Under the pieces are notes generated by a model that was not told the DNA's origin, did not search any database, and saw nothing but the letters and a program-made list of their open reading frames with translations. Shown piece after piece: positions 36,967 to 45,013 of a stretch of 64,000 nt of DNA. Numbering within the stretch: position 1 is the first letter of the stretch; each line of letters begins with the position of its first letter. The position numbers and the translations under genes were made by a program. The stretch comes from Tumebacillus permanentifrigoris (GTDB lineage Bacteria > Bacillota > Bacilli > Tumebacillales > Tumebacillaceae): positions 1-64,000 of the forward strand of contig NZ_QGGL01000023.1 of assembly GCF_003148565.1 (NCBI RefSeq). Direction: 5' to 3'.

Positions 36967-37746
36967 ATGAGTGAACTCCGCGCGCCCACGTTTCGGCAGG
37001 CGGCGCTTTTTGCCATTTTGATGGATGGAATTTTGTTGGTGCTCGGGTGGTTGTTGATCGGGCCGCCTCAGACGATGCGTGCGGTGGCTTCCTATAAAGT
37101 GACGGCGCTGATCGGGTTGCCGACGATCACGCAATTGCTGGAACCCGCTCACCAGTTCTCGGTGATCGGCTTTCATGAACTGGGCGTGTTGAAAGTGATC
37201 CTCGCGTGTCTGATGTACGTGCTGTTCCTGCTCGCCAACGCTTACTACATCGGCTTGCTGGCACGCACGTTTCGCGACCTGCCCACCACCGCCACACAGG
37301 ATGCCGCCCGTGCGTGGCCGAACTTGTTGCTCTGGATGCTGATCCAGATGGCGGTACAGGGTGTGTTCACCGTGATCGTCATGCTGTTTGGAGACCTGAT
37401 CCACGGCCCGCTGCGCAACGTCGTGATCGGAGCCGTGCTGATCCTCGGCCTGTTGGGATTCCGCTTGGTGTTTCTGTACATGGAGTACGCGACGGTCGTG
37501 CTGCGGCTGTCTGCGCTTGCGGCTTTGAAAAAGTCGCTCGCCCTGCTTCGCGTCTCGCGCACAGAATCAGTTCGGCGCTTTTTCACACTCTGCATCGTCA
37601 GTTTCGTGCTCGGTTTTGCCGTGAATCGCTTTTTCGGCGTGCCGGTGTTGATGGGCACGTTGCTCGTCAATGCGCTGGTGCAGACTTGGTTGCAGCTCGG
37701 GCTGATGGAGAGCTTTTTCCGCGCACAGGAGCGCTTGCAGGGTTGA
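36967..37746 (+). CDS. Polytopic membrane protein of unknown function
   Basis: A 259-residue protein with about six hydrophobic segments, roughly at residues 12-32, 73-95, 115-140, 150-175, 205-225 and 228-245. I do not recognise a specific family; the layout is that of an uncharacterised integral membrane protein. The ATG at 36967 follows a weak GAGGT. Longer in-frame starts exist but would place a charged, non-hydrophobic tail in front. It is divergent from the DUF3231 gene and is followed 48 nt later by the HesB-like gene, which has its own promoter. Confidence 0.8.
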   Translation: MSELRAPTFRQAALFAILMDGILLVLGWLLIGPPQTMRAVASYKVTALIGLPTITQLLEPAHQFSVIGFHELGVLKVILACLMYVLFLLANAYYIGLLARTFRDLPTTATQDAARAWPNLLLWMLIQMAVQGVFTVIVMLFGDLIHGPLRNVVIGAVLILGLLGFRLVFLYMEYATVVLRLSALAALKKSLALLRVSRTESVRRFFTLCIVSFVLGFAVNRFFGVPVLMGTLLVNALVQTWLQLGLMESFFRAQERLQG

Positions 37747-37762
37747 ATGGACATGCTATACT
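37735..37762 (+). promoter_or_regulatory. Promoter of the HesB-like gene
   Basis: TTGCAG at 37735 and TATACT at 37757 are 16 nt apart, and TGC directly before TATACT makes an extended -10. The promoter overlaps the stop codon of the upstream membrane protein gene. Confidence 0.6.
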
Positions 37763-37794
37763 AGGAACATACATAATCTGTGAGGTGCTTATCT

Positions 37795-38100
37795 GTGACA
37801 ACGATCGAAATGAACTCGCTCGCGGCGAAGAAAATCCGCGAAGCTCTGGAAAAAGAAAACAACCCGGACTTGAAGTGCCGCGTACAAGTTGACCATGTTC
37901 ATGGCGACCACGCACACTACGGACTCGGGTTTGACACGCAAAAGCCAGGCGATGAAGTCGTCAGCGTGCAAGGTCTCGACCTGCTCGTCGGCCCGGAGCA
38001 CAAGGACATGATCGACGGCCTGAGCATCAAGTTCCTGCTCTACCCACAGGAAGGCTTCAAGATCACCAACCCTTCGAAAAACAACCACGGCGATCACTAA
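37795..38100 (+). CDS. HesB/IscA-fold protein without the conserved cysteines
   Basis: A 101-residue protein of the A-type iron-sulphur carrier fold; the central pattern DGLSIKF...GFKITNP matches the family. In IscA three Cys (35, 99, 101 in E. coli) hold the cluster. Here the first site region reads DHVHGDHAHY and the C-terminus NNHGDH, so His stands where Cys is expected; the only Cys is Cys28. It may bind a metal but is unlikely to carry a classical Fe-S cluster. GTG start at 37795 behind GAGGTG; a TTG upstream in the same frame is less likely. A terminator follows directly. Confidence 0.8.
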   Translation: MTTIEMNSLAAKKIREALEKENNPDLKCRVQVDHVHGDHAHYGLGFDTQKPGDEVVSVQGLDLLVGPEHKDMIDGLSIKFLLYPQEGFKITNPSKNNHGDH

Positions 38101-38117
38101 GCGCCTCACTGTACGCC

Positions 38118-38158
38118 AAAAAACCGCAAGCCTTCTCCCGAAGGCTTGCGGTTTTTTT
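38118..38158. terminator. Bidirectional intrinsic terminator
   Basis: An 11-bp perfect stem (CCGCAAGCCTT with its complement) is flanked by A6 on one side and T7 on the other, so it can stop transcripts from both sides: the HesB-like gene on the plus strand and the small gene at 38167-38304 on the minus strand. Confidence 0.9.
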
Positions 38159-38166
38159 GAAAACAT

Positions 38167-38304
38167 CTAGCGCTGCGAGATGTGGTCATCCAGCGGTTCG
38201 ACATCTCCGGTGAGACTTTCCAGACCGGCCTCGGCGAGGATGCTGTTGATCAGCTCCTGCGGGATCTGGTAGGGCTGGTGTTGCGGTTGGTTCGTCGGTT
38301 GCAT
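38167..38304 (-). CDS. Small hypothetical protein downstream of TerC (45 aa)
   Basis: A 45-codon frame starts with ATG at 38304 and ends at TAG. GGAAGGAG lies 11 nt ahead of the start, and the terminator at 38118-38158 closes it. The protein is polar, rich in Gln and Pro at the N-terminus, with one possible amphipathic helix (PQELINSILAEAGL) and an acidic end. It has no membrane segment and I do not recognise a family. It follows the terC-like gene by 74 nt on the same strand and may share the Mn2+-controlled transcript. Confidence 0.6.
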   Translation of the reverse strand: MQPTNQPQHQPYQIPQELINSILAEAGLESLTGDVEPLDDHISQR

Positions 38305-38378
38305 GTACAGATGAACTCCTTCCGGATAATCGGTTGTGAGTTTCATCCTATGCGGTTCCGAGGCCTTTTATGCGCGTG

Positions 38379-39056
38379 CTACGCGCGGACCGCCTGTTTG
38401 GCACGACCGCTCAGCCATTTGCCGAGACCGACGACGGCGAGGGTGACGACCAGCGGAACGATCCAATCATACACATCGTGGGTCAGGAAATCGTCGATGA
38501 CTTTGTCAGACACGAGCATCTTGCCCGCAGTCCAGCCGAGCACAGCAGCACCTGCATAGATCAGGATCGGGAAGCGGTTGATCAGCTTCAAGATCACGGT
38601 CGAACCCCATACGATGATCGGAATCGAGATCGCGAGACCGATCAGCACGAGCACGATATGTCCCTCCCCAGCGGCTGCCACGGCAAAAATGTTATCCAGC
38701 GACAACACCAGATCGGCGAGGATGATCGTGCGGATCGCCTTGCCAAAGGAAGCGGGTGACTGGATCGACGCCTCGTCATCGCTGGTGTTGTCAACCAACA
38801 GTTTGATCGCAACCCAGATCAGGAACACGCCGCCAATCGCTTTCAAGAGCGGCACTTGTAACAGATAGACCGCCAGTACGGTCAAGACGATGCGCAAGCC
38901 GACCGCACCGAGCGTTCCCCAGAGAATCGCTTTCTTGCGCTGCTCATCTGGGAGATTGCGGGAAGCCAGCGCGATCACCATCGCGTTGTCACCACTGACA
39001 ACCAAATCGATGATGATGATGCTCACCAGACCGATCAAAAATTCCAAGCCGGACAT
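38379..39056 (-). CDS. TerC family membrane protein (YjbE-like, Mn2+ homeostasis)
   Basis: A 225-residue integral membrane protein with about seven membrane segments and both acidic intramembrane motifs of the family: DLVVSGDNAMVIALA near residue 16 and ADLVLSLDNIFAVAA near residue 112. TerC-type proteins such as YkoY and YceF are linked to manganese export or to metalation of exported proteins. The yybP-ykoY riboswitch in its leader ties it to Mn2+. ATG start at 39056 behind GAGGAGG. Confidence 0.92.
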   Translation of the reverse strand: MSGLEFLIGLVSIIIIDLVVSGDNAMVIALASRNLPDEQRKKAILWGTLGAVGLRIVLTVLAVYLLQVPLLKAIGGVFLIWVAIKLLVDNTSDDEASIQSPASFGKAIRTIILADLVLSLDNIFAVAAAGEGHIVLVLIGLAISIPIIVWGSTVILKLINRFPILIYAGAAVLGWTAGKMLVSDKVIDDFLTHDVYDWIVPLVVTLAVVGLGKWLSGRAKQAVRA

Positions 39057-39103
39057 TCGGGTTCCTCCTCTCGTCCTCTACAAGTTGTCCCGATTCCAGA
39101 CAT

Positions 39104-39142
39104 AAGAAAAGAGACCTCTGCCGTGGAATCGGCAAAGGTCTC
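39104..39142 (-). terminator. Riboswitch expression-platform terminator
   Basis: On the minus strand GAGACCTTTGCCG pairs with CGGCAGAGGTCTC around a 4-nt loop, followed by TTTTCTT. The 5' arm is also the 3' strand of the Mn2+ aptamer, so metal binding and terminator formation should exclude each other. That gives transcription when Mn2+ is high. Confidence 0.85.
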
Positions 39143-39244
39143 GCTACACGCGGTGGTTGACAACGCCGGAGGGCCCTACACAGGACTCTCGTAATGACGA
39201 ACGTTGTCACAGGCATGGACGGTGCCTGCAAGCTACTCCCCTTT
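39131..39244 (-). promoter_or_regulatory. yybP-ykoY Mn2+ riboswitch aptamer
   Basis: The leader opens with AAAGGGGAGTAGC (39232-39244) and closes with TAGCGAGACCTTTGCC, the two conserved strands of the yybP-ykoY aptamer that form the Mn2+ site. GACAACG and CGTTGTC make the long middle helix. It lies between a clear promoter and the terC-like gene, the usual position for this riboswitch class. Confidence 0.93.
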
Positions 39245-39253
39245 GTTGTCTTC

Positions 39254-39283
39254 ATTGTAGCCCAGAAGTTGGGCTTCCGTCAA
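39254..39283 (-). promoter_or_regulatory. Promoter of the riboswitch-terC transcript
   Basis: TTGACG (39278-39283) and TACAAT (39254-39259) lie on the minus strand 18 nt apart, about 10 nt ahead of the aptamer. Confidence 0.7.
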
Positions 39284-39360
39284 TGAATTTAGAGTATTTT
39301 TAAAAAAATCTAAACTACTTATCCACGTATCGCGCAGTTTCGTCCACGGGGAATTCACGG

Positions 39361-39411
39361 TATGATAGGAGGCAGGAATTCGCAGATTTACGACCTACGT
39401 ATGACTCCTAT
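39361..39411 (+). promoter_or_regulatory. Leader region of the MFS transporter gene
   Basis: A -10-like TATGAT at 39361 has only a poor -35 (TTTCGT, 17 nt upstream). The inverted repeat ATAGGAG (39365-39371) and CTCCTAT (39405-39411) follows. This suggests a structured leader of about 100 nt, but no known riboswitch was recognised. Confidence 0.35.
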
Positions 39412-39470
39412 GACACTGATGATCGGGTAGTCAAAAGCATGTGCTTCTAATAGAAAGGATTTTTGTACGC

Positions 39471-40661
39471 ATGAAACCTAAAACTTCACAACGCTTTATC
39501 TTCCTCACACTTTTGCTCATCGTGGCGATCGCTGGCATGAGCCAAGGATTGACCCTGCCCCTGCTCAGCGTCTTGCTGGAGCAAGCGGGCGTCTCGACCG
39601 TCGCCAACGGATTTAACGCGGCGGCCTTGTACATCGGAATTCTGCTCGTCTCGCCGCTGATGGAGATCCCGCTCCGCAAGTATGGGTACCGCACGACGAT
39701 CCTGATCGGGCTGTGCATCGTGACGGTGAGCACCTTGCTCCTCCCGGTGTTTCGCGGGTTCACGGTGTGGTTCATCCTGCGCCTGTTGCTCGGCGTAGGC
39801 GATGTGGCGTTGCACTATGCCGCGCAGATGTGGGTGACGGCGCTCGCCCCGGTGGAACGTCGCGGGCGTGACCTGTCGATCTACGGCTTCGCATATGGCG
39901 CAGGCTTTTCCTTTGGCCCGCTGGGGATGCTGTTGTTAGGGTATGGCATCTGGGCACCGTTTTTGGCGATCTCCGTGTTTTACATCGCGGCCTTTGTGAT
40001 GTTGCTCCGCTTGAAAAACGACTTCCCCGAACCGGTCGAAGCCAGCGCACAACGCACGAATCGCTACCTCGACGTCATCCGGCTCGGCTGGTTGGCGCTG
40101 ATCCCCCCGTTCCTGTACGGGTACATGGAGTCGGCGTTGAACGTCAACTTCCCGGTCTTTGCCGTGCGCAACGGGATCTCGCTGGACTGGGTGTCGATCA
40201 TCCTGCCGTCGTTCGTGGTCGGGAGTTTGTTGCTCCAGATGCCGCTCGGTCGCTGGTCGGATCGCATCGGTCGGAAAAAAATCATGATGGCCTGTGCCGC
40301 GATCGGAGCGGTTTGCTTCCTCGTGCTCCCGCTGGTCTCCTCCAACGTCTGGGCGCTGATGGCGTTGCTGGTGATCGCAGGTGCGACGGTCGGGAGTTTC
40401 TACACGCTGGGCCTCGCGTTTGCCGCAGATATCCTCCCCGCGGGGTTGCTTTCCACAGCTGGTGCCATCGCCAGCATCATGTTCGGCGTCGCCAACATCG
40501 TCGCGCCGAATGTCAACGGGTACTTCCTGAGCACCGCTTGGCCAGGGTTGATGTTCGGGTCGCTGGGGATCATGCTAGCGCTGTTTGTCGGGGCCGGGTT
40601 CCTCGATCGCAAGTCGACCACCGCTGTCCTGCACGACGAAAAAATCCCTCATCCCATGTGA
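39471..40661 (+). CDS. Major facilitator superfamily transporter
   Basis: A 396-residue protein with about twelve membrane segments. The MFS loop motif between segments 2 and 3 is degenerate, while GRWSDRIGRKK (near residue 263) is the clear repeat of it between segments 8 and 9. LGVGDVALHY and YGFAYGAGFSFGPLG fit segments 4 and 5 of drug-type exporters. Substrate unknown; a multidrug or metabolite exporter is likely. ATG at 39471 follows GAAAGGA at a slightly long spacing. The stop codon lies in the loop of the terminator that follows. Confidence 0.85.
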   Translation: MKPKTSQRFIFLTLLLIVAIAGMSQGLTLPLLSVLLEQAGVSTVANGFNAAALYIGILLVSPLMEIPLRKYGYRTTILIGLCIVTVSTLLLPVFRGFTVWFILRLLLGVGDVALHYAAQMWVTALAPVERRGRDLSIYGFAYGAGFSFGPLGMLLLGYGIWAPFLAISVFYIAAFVMLLRLKNDFPEPVEASAQRTNRYLDVIRLGWLALIPPFLYGYMESALNVNFPVFAVRNGISLDWVSIILPSFVVGSLLLQMPLGRWSDRIGRKKIMMACAAIGAVCFLVLPLVSSNVWALMALLVIAGATVGSFYTLGLAFAADILPAGLLSTAGAIASIMFGVANIVAPNVNGYFLSTAWPGLMFGSLGIMLALFVGAGFLDRKSTTAVLHDEKIPHPM

Positions 40662-40676
40662 TGAGGGATTTTTTTT
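40639..40676. terminator. Bidirectional terminator between convergent genes
   Basis: ATCCCTCAT and ATGAGGGAT pair around an 8-nt loop, with A6 before and T7 after. It ends the MFS transcript and, on the other strand, the alcohol dehydrogenase transcript. Confidence 0.9.
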
Positions 40677-40704
40677 GCGATCCGGTTCAGGGCGGTTCTG
40701 GCGG

Positions 40705-41841
40705 TTACGGTTTCAGCAGCACTTTGATACAGCCATCCGTTTTCCGGTCAAACACTTCGTAGCCACGCTCGGCTTCGGACAGCGGGAGTCGGTGGGTGAT
40801 GATGTCGGACGGGTCGACCTTGCCCTCGGCAATCAGGTTGTACAGGTACGGCATGTAGTGAATGACTGGCGCCTGTCCCATCCGCAGGTTGATGTTGCGT
40901 TGGAACAGGTCGCCAAGCGGGAAGCCGTTGTATCGCGTTCCGTACACGCCGGTGACTTGGATCGTCCCGCCCTTGCGGACGCATTGGCTGGCGATGATGA
41001 ACGCGCTCAACGTGCCGCCTTGCAGTTTCAACGCCGTTTCCACCACTTCCAACGGGGACATCTTGCCGTCCATCCCCACACAGTCGATGACGACATCCGC
41101 GCCGCCTTTGGTCATTTCCTTCAATAAGTTCCCGATGTTGGGGCCCGATTCGATGTTGACGATCTCGACATGGTTGGTCCGTTTGGCATGCGCCAAGCGG
41201 TAGTCGACGTAGTCCACGGCGATCACGCGCTTGGCACCTTTCAACCACGCAAATTTTTGCGCGAGCAGTCCGACCGGGCCACAGCCGAGGATGATGACCG
41301 TATCCCCGTCTTTTACGCCGGCATTGTCCACACTCCAGTAGGCGGTCGAACAAGCGTCGGAGAGCAGCGCAATTTTTTCGTCATCCATTTCACAGGAATC
41401 AGGCACGCGAAACGGGGTGAAGTTCCCATAGGGAACTCGCATGTATTCCGCCTGACCGCCTGGATACCCGCCGAGCGTTTCCGAATAGCCGAAGAAACCG
41501 CCAGCGTCGCCATGCGGGTTGGAATTGTCACATTGGCTTTCCAAGTGGTTGTTGCAGAAAAAACAGGTTCCACACGCCACGTTAAACGGGATGATCACAC
41601 GATCGCCCTTTTTCAACTTGGTGACTTCCGGTCCCACCTCTTCGACGATCCCCATCGGCTCATGCCCGATGACGTAGCCTGGCGGAAGGTTCGGAACCAA
41701 ATTGTGAATCAGATGCAGGTCCGATCCGCAGATCGCGGTACTGGTCAGTTTGACGATGATATCGTCCGCTTTTTCAAGTTTGGGATCTTGAACTTCGAGG
41801 ACCTTGACGTCCTTCATGCCTTGGTAGGTAACGGCCTTCAT
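40705..41841 (-). CDS. Zinc-dependent alcohol/formaldehyde dehydrogenase
   Basis: A 378-residue medium-chain dehydrogenase. Catalytic zinc ligands are seen in CGSDLH (Cys38) and GHEP. The structural zinc site is CGTCFFCNNHLESQC. The NAD motif GCGPVG lies near residue 190. The insert with GGYPGGQAEY is typical of the glutathione-independent formaldehyde dehydrogenase-like group found in Bacillus. Substrate is not certain. It is the third gene after two small coat-like genes on the same strand, 15 nt after the second, so it may be expressed with them, perhaps during sporulation. Confidence 0.9.
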   Translation of the reverse strand: MKAVTYQGMKDVKVLEVQDPKLEKADDIIVKLTSTAICGSDLHLIHNLVPNLPPGYVIGHEPMGIVEEVGPEVTKLKKGDRVIIPFNVACGTCFFCNNHLESQCDNSNPHGDAGGFFGYSETLGGYPGGQAEYMRVPYGNFTPFRVPDSCEMDDEKIALLSDACSTAYWSVDNAGVKDGDTVIILGCGPVGLLAQKFAWLKGAKRVIAVDYVDYRLAHAKRTNHVEIVNIESGPNIGNLLKEMTKGGADVVIDCVGMDGKMSPLEVVETALKLQGGTLSAFIIASQCVRKGGTIQVTGVYGTRYNGFPLGDLFQRNINLRMGQAPVIHYMPYLYNLIAEGKVDPSDIITHRLPLSEAERGYEVFDRKTDGCIKVLLKP

Positions 41842-41856
41842 CGTTGCACTGCCTCC

Positions 41857-42234
41857 TTAGTTTCCTAGTTCATTCGGCTCTTTTTGGCCCTTGTTCCCCG
41901 GTGCTTGGGTCGGAGGCTGCGGCGGGAACAAGTCTAGGCTTGCAATCTTCAGCACCGTCTGCGAGGATACCAAATCCAACTGGAATTGCTCACTCACGTT
42001 GTAAGGATGGAACCAACCTTTGTTCATCATGAGTTGGGAGAGCTTCTCATGCATCGTAAGGCTGGTTTCCAGTTGCGTATGTAAAGCAGCTCTGACATCA
42101 GGGGTCGACGATTCGGTGATCGCGATGGCGGTGTTGCGCACTCCATTTTTCACGGAGAGCAAAAAATCAAGCGCGATCGTCGGGTCAGCCAGCGGTTGCA
42201 GTTCGGACAAGTGCTCCAGATCGATTTCATTCAT
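41857..42234 (-). CDS. CotF-like spore coat protein
   Basis: A 125-residue protein with the CotF-family pattern: LLSVKNGVRNTAIAITES, an amphipathic helix with LxxHExLSxLMMxKGWFHPYN, and a short polar Pro/Gln-rich tail. Such ferritin-like proteins are found in the spore coat of bacilli. It lies 16 nt after a smaller related gene and opposite the germination operon, which supports a spore role. Confidence 0.82.
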   Translation of the reverse strand: MNEIDLEHLSELQPLADPTIALDFLLSVKNGVRNTAIAITESSTPDVRAALHTQLETSLTMHEKLSQLMMNKGWFHPYNVSEQFQLDLVSSQTVLKIASLDLFPPQPPTQAPGNKGQKEPNELGN

Positions 42235-42250
42235 GAGCGGTCACCACCCT

Positions 42251-42460
42251 TTATTGGATTGGGCTTCTGGCCAAGAGGCTTTGCAGGGCTTGAATCGCGA
42301 CTGTGGATTGTTGAACGTTCAACTCCAATAACGCTTTCAGGTCTTCATCATGTGCCAACCCATACATCATTTTCGACTTCAACGCGCAAACCGTTTTGAA
42401 ATTCAGGGCTTCGTGTAGTTCCATCGTTTCGTGGATGGCCAAGGGCTGTTGCTGTGCCAT
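42251..42460 (-). CDS. Small coat-associated protein, CotF-like partner
   Basis: A 69-residue helical protein. HETMELHEALNFKT resembles the N-terminal segment that in Bacillus is often a separate small gene next to a CotF-like one (compare YraG with YraF). The ATG at 42460 follows GGAGGTGAAATC. It is first in the unit with the CotF-like protein and the alcohol dehydrogenase. Assignment rests on the short motif and on context. Confidence 0.7.
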   Translation of the reverse strand: MAQQQPLAIHETMELHEALNFKTVCALKSKMMYGLAHDEDLKALLELNVQQSTVAIQALQSLLARSPIQ

Positions 42461-42584
42461 GATTTCACCTCCGTTTCTTGCTGACTGCGCTATCCTTCTC
42501 AAAATCGACTTCCTTTATGCCACTCATAATTGTGGAAGAATCAGCCACCCTAAGGAGAAGTAGTCAAGATCGGAGGGAAGGTTG

Positions 42585-43922
42585 ATGCAACGGAACAATG
42601 ACTTCCAATCGCTCAAGCAGTTTTTGGAAGACGGCTTTTCAGAATCCGCCGATGTCGAGGCCCGCGAGCTGCAAGCTGCAGACAAACAGGCCAGCCTCCT
42701 CTATGTAAAACCACTATGCGACTCAAAACTGATTGCCAAATACATCGTCTCGCCCTTTTGGGACTATCAAACGGAAGCGGAGTATACCGGATTTCTCATG
42801 TCATTTCCCAATTGTGTACACCATCAGGAGCTCGATACGACGATCAATCTGATCTTGTCCGGCTACGTGGGCGTCTTTGTCGCGGATCGCTTGTATCTGT
42901 ATGAAGCCAAATCGATTCAGGTCTCGCCCGTCGCCGAAGCAACCGTCGAATCGACTGTACAGGGTCCACAGGACGCTTTTAATGAGAGCTTGATGACCAA
43001 CCTCAATCTGGTGCGCATTCGCTACAAGTCTGATCTGTTGCAAGTGGATTACCAAAATGTCGGCGAGCGCTCCAAGACGCAATTGGCGCTCCTGTACGAC
43101 AAGCAAAACGTCAACCAACAGGCGCTCGCAGAACTCCGCCGCGAGTTGGACGAGATCGACCTGAAAGTCTTGCTGTCAGCCGGTCATTTGCAAAACACGC
43201 TCTTGCGCCGCAAGCGCTGGAGCCTGTTCCCGCTGGTGGTGATCACGGAGCGACCGGACCGCGCCGTCAAAAATCTCTCCGAAGGCAAGATCATCGTGCT
43301 GATCGACACCACCCCGTTTGCCGTCATCTTGCCCTCGTCATTTGGGGACTTTTTCTCGGCGATGGACGATTATACGCAATTGCCGCTCATCGGTTGGTTT
43401 TTGCGCTTACTGCGCTATATCGGATTTCTCTCCACGATCATTCTGCCCGGCCTCTATGTGGCCACGATCTCCTACAACCCGGAGTTTTTCCGGGTGCAAC
43501 TGGCCTTCTCCATCGTCGCCAGTCGCGCTGCCGTCCCCTATGCGTCCTATCTGGAAGTGATCTTCATGCTGTTGATGATGGAATTTCTCACCGAAGCGAG
43601 CGTTCGGTTGCCGCGCGCGATCGGTCCGACAGCCACGACGGTAGGCGGTTTGATCCTTGGACAGGCCGCGACACAGGCCGGCCTGATCAGCAACATCATG
43701 ATCATCATCGTCTCGGTGGTCGGCATCTCCAACTACGTGATTCCGATCATTGAAATGAACTTTGCCGTGCGCGTGTTAAAATATCTGTTCGTGCTGCTCG
43801 CCACGGTGGCCGGGCTGATCGGGATCATCATCGGGGCAATCCTGTTGGTGTTCTATCTCTCCAGCTTGACCAGTTTCGGTACTCCCTACTTGAAAATGGT
43901 GCGCGGGGAGGAATCGAAATGA
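42585..43922 (+). CDS. gerAA: Spore germination protein GerA family (A subunit)
   Basis: A 445-residue germinant receptor A subunit. The N-terminal soluble domain (about 1-240) has KLIAKYIVSPF near residue 50 and ERPDRAVKNLSEGK before the membrane part. The C-terminal half has about five membrane segments and the family motif PRAIGPTATTVGGLILGQAA. With the B and C subunits it forms an inner-membrane receptor that senses nutrients. The ATG at 42585 follows GGAGGGAAGG; its last 4 nt overlap the next gene (ATGA). Confidence 0.93.
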   Translation: MQRNNDFQSLKQFLEDGFSESADVEARELQAADKQASLLYVKPLCDSKLIAKYIVSPFWDYQTEAEYTGFLMSFPNCVHHQELDTTINLILSGYVGVFVADRLYLYEAKSIQVSPVAEATVESTVQGPQDAFNESLMTNLNLVRIRYKSDLLQVDYQNVGERSKTQLALLYDKQNVNQQALAELRRELDEIDLKVLLSAGHLQNTLLRRKRWSLFPLVVITERPDRAVKNLSEGKIIVLIDTTPFAVILPSSFGDFFSAMDDYTQLPLIGWFLRLLRYIGFLSTIILPGLYVATISYNPEFFRVQLAFSIVASRAAVPYASYLEVIFMLLMMEFLTEASVRLPRAIGPTATTVGGLILGQAATQAGLISNIMIIIVSVVGISNYVIPIIEMNFAVRVLKYLFVLLATVAGLIGIIIGAILLVFYLSSLTSFGTPYLKMVRGEESK

Positions 43923-45013
43923 AGGAGAACCGCTTTCTTTTCTACACGATCCTGATCAACATGGTCTCGAACATCATCGTGTTCGTGCCACACATCCTCT
44001 TCAACGGGCTGTTCGACGGGGCGCTGATGTCGATCTTGATCTCCGTGGTGATCGGGATGACCTTGTTGGTCCTCGGTACCCAATCGCTGGCACAGTTTCC
44101 CGGCGAGTCGCTGCCCGAGGTGATGGAGCGCTATCTGCCGCGCTGGTTTCGGGTGATCTTCCTCAGTTACATCTCCAGCTTTTGGTATGTCGCAGGCGTG
44201 ATCGTACTGCTGGCCTTCTCCACGATCATGACACGCTATTTGAGCCCTGAGACGGGGCAGTTTACCATTTTGTTTTTTTTAAGCCTTACGGTGCTGTTGG
44301 TCGTTCCGCTCAAGAGCAGCCGACTGCTCAATGGACTGGAGATTCTCTTTGTCATCAACATCCCGCTCATCGCCATCATCCTCCTCAAATCGGTGTTGGA
44401 AAAAAACACCGACTGGGAGGATGTCTATGATGTTTGCACACATCTGGTGCACTTGCCGACGCTGACGATGATCGCGGCTGCGTCCTACATCTTCACGGGG
44501 TATACGAACTTGGTGATCTTCAACAAAGAGACCGCGATCAAACTCAAGAAACGACACTACCTGATCCTCGGAGGTCTCGGCTTTGCGACCTTGATGACCA
44601 GCTTCTTCATCCCGATCGGTCGTCTCGGTGAGTTTTCCGTCAATCGCTACACGTTCCCTTGGATTCCAACCTCCGACTCGATCTCGATGCAGTATTTCGT
44701 GATCGAACGCATGATGATTCCCTTTTTGCTGGTCTATCTGATGGTGGCGTTGGTGCAGGCGGTCATGCACTGGCACATCGGATATCACTTGATCCTGAGC
44801 CTGTTTCGACAACAGCGCAAGTGGCAGAACTATGCGGTGCTGGCCGCGTTCACCCTCGGCGTGGGCGTGTTACAAAAGATTCTAGACAATGAGTACATCC
44901 TGTTCGAGTTTGCCACGTATTGGTTGATCGCACGCTTGTTCAGCGAGATCGGGTTGGTCGCGCTGCTGATCTATCTCGCGAAGAGGAGGCGTCGTCATGA
45001 ACAGCAGATCTAG
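43919..45013 (+). CDS. gerAB: Spore germination permease (GerB family, B subunit)
   Basis: A 364-residue membrane protein with ten predicted segments, of the endospore germination permease branch of the amino-acid permease family. It is translationally coupled to the A subunit by a 4-nt overlap and to the C subunit by a 17-nt overlap. B subunits bind the germinant in characterised receptors; which one is used here cannot be predicted. Confidence 0.92.
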   Translation: MKENRFLFYTILINMVSNIIVFVPHILFNGLFDGALMSILISVVIGMTLLVLGTQSLAQFPGESLPEVMERYLPRWFRVIFLSYISSFWYVAGVIVLLAFSTIMTRYLSPETGQFTILFFLSLTVLLVVPLKSSRLLNGLEILFVINIPLIAIILLKSVLEKNTDWEDVYDVCTHLVHLPTLTMIAAASYIFTGYTNLVIFNKETAIKLKKRHYLILGGLGFATLMTSFFIPIGRLGEFSVNRYTFPWIPTSDSISMQYFVIERMMIPFLLVYLMVALVQAVMHWHIGYHLILSLFRQQRKWQNYAVLAAFTLGVGVLQKILDNEYILFEFATYWLIARLFSEIGLVALLIYLAKRRRRHEQQI

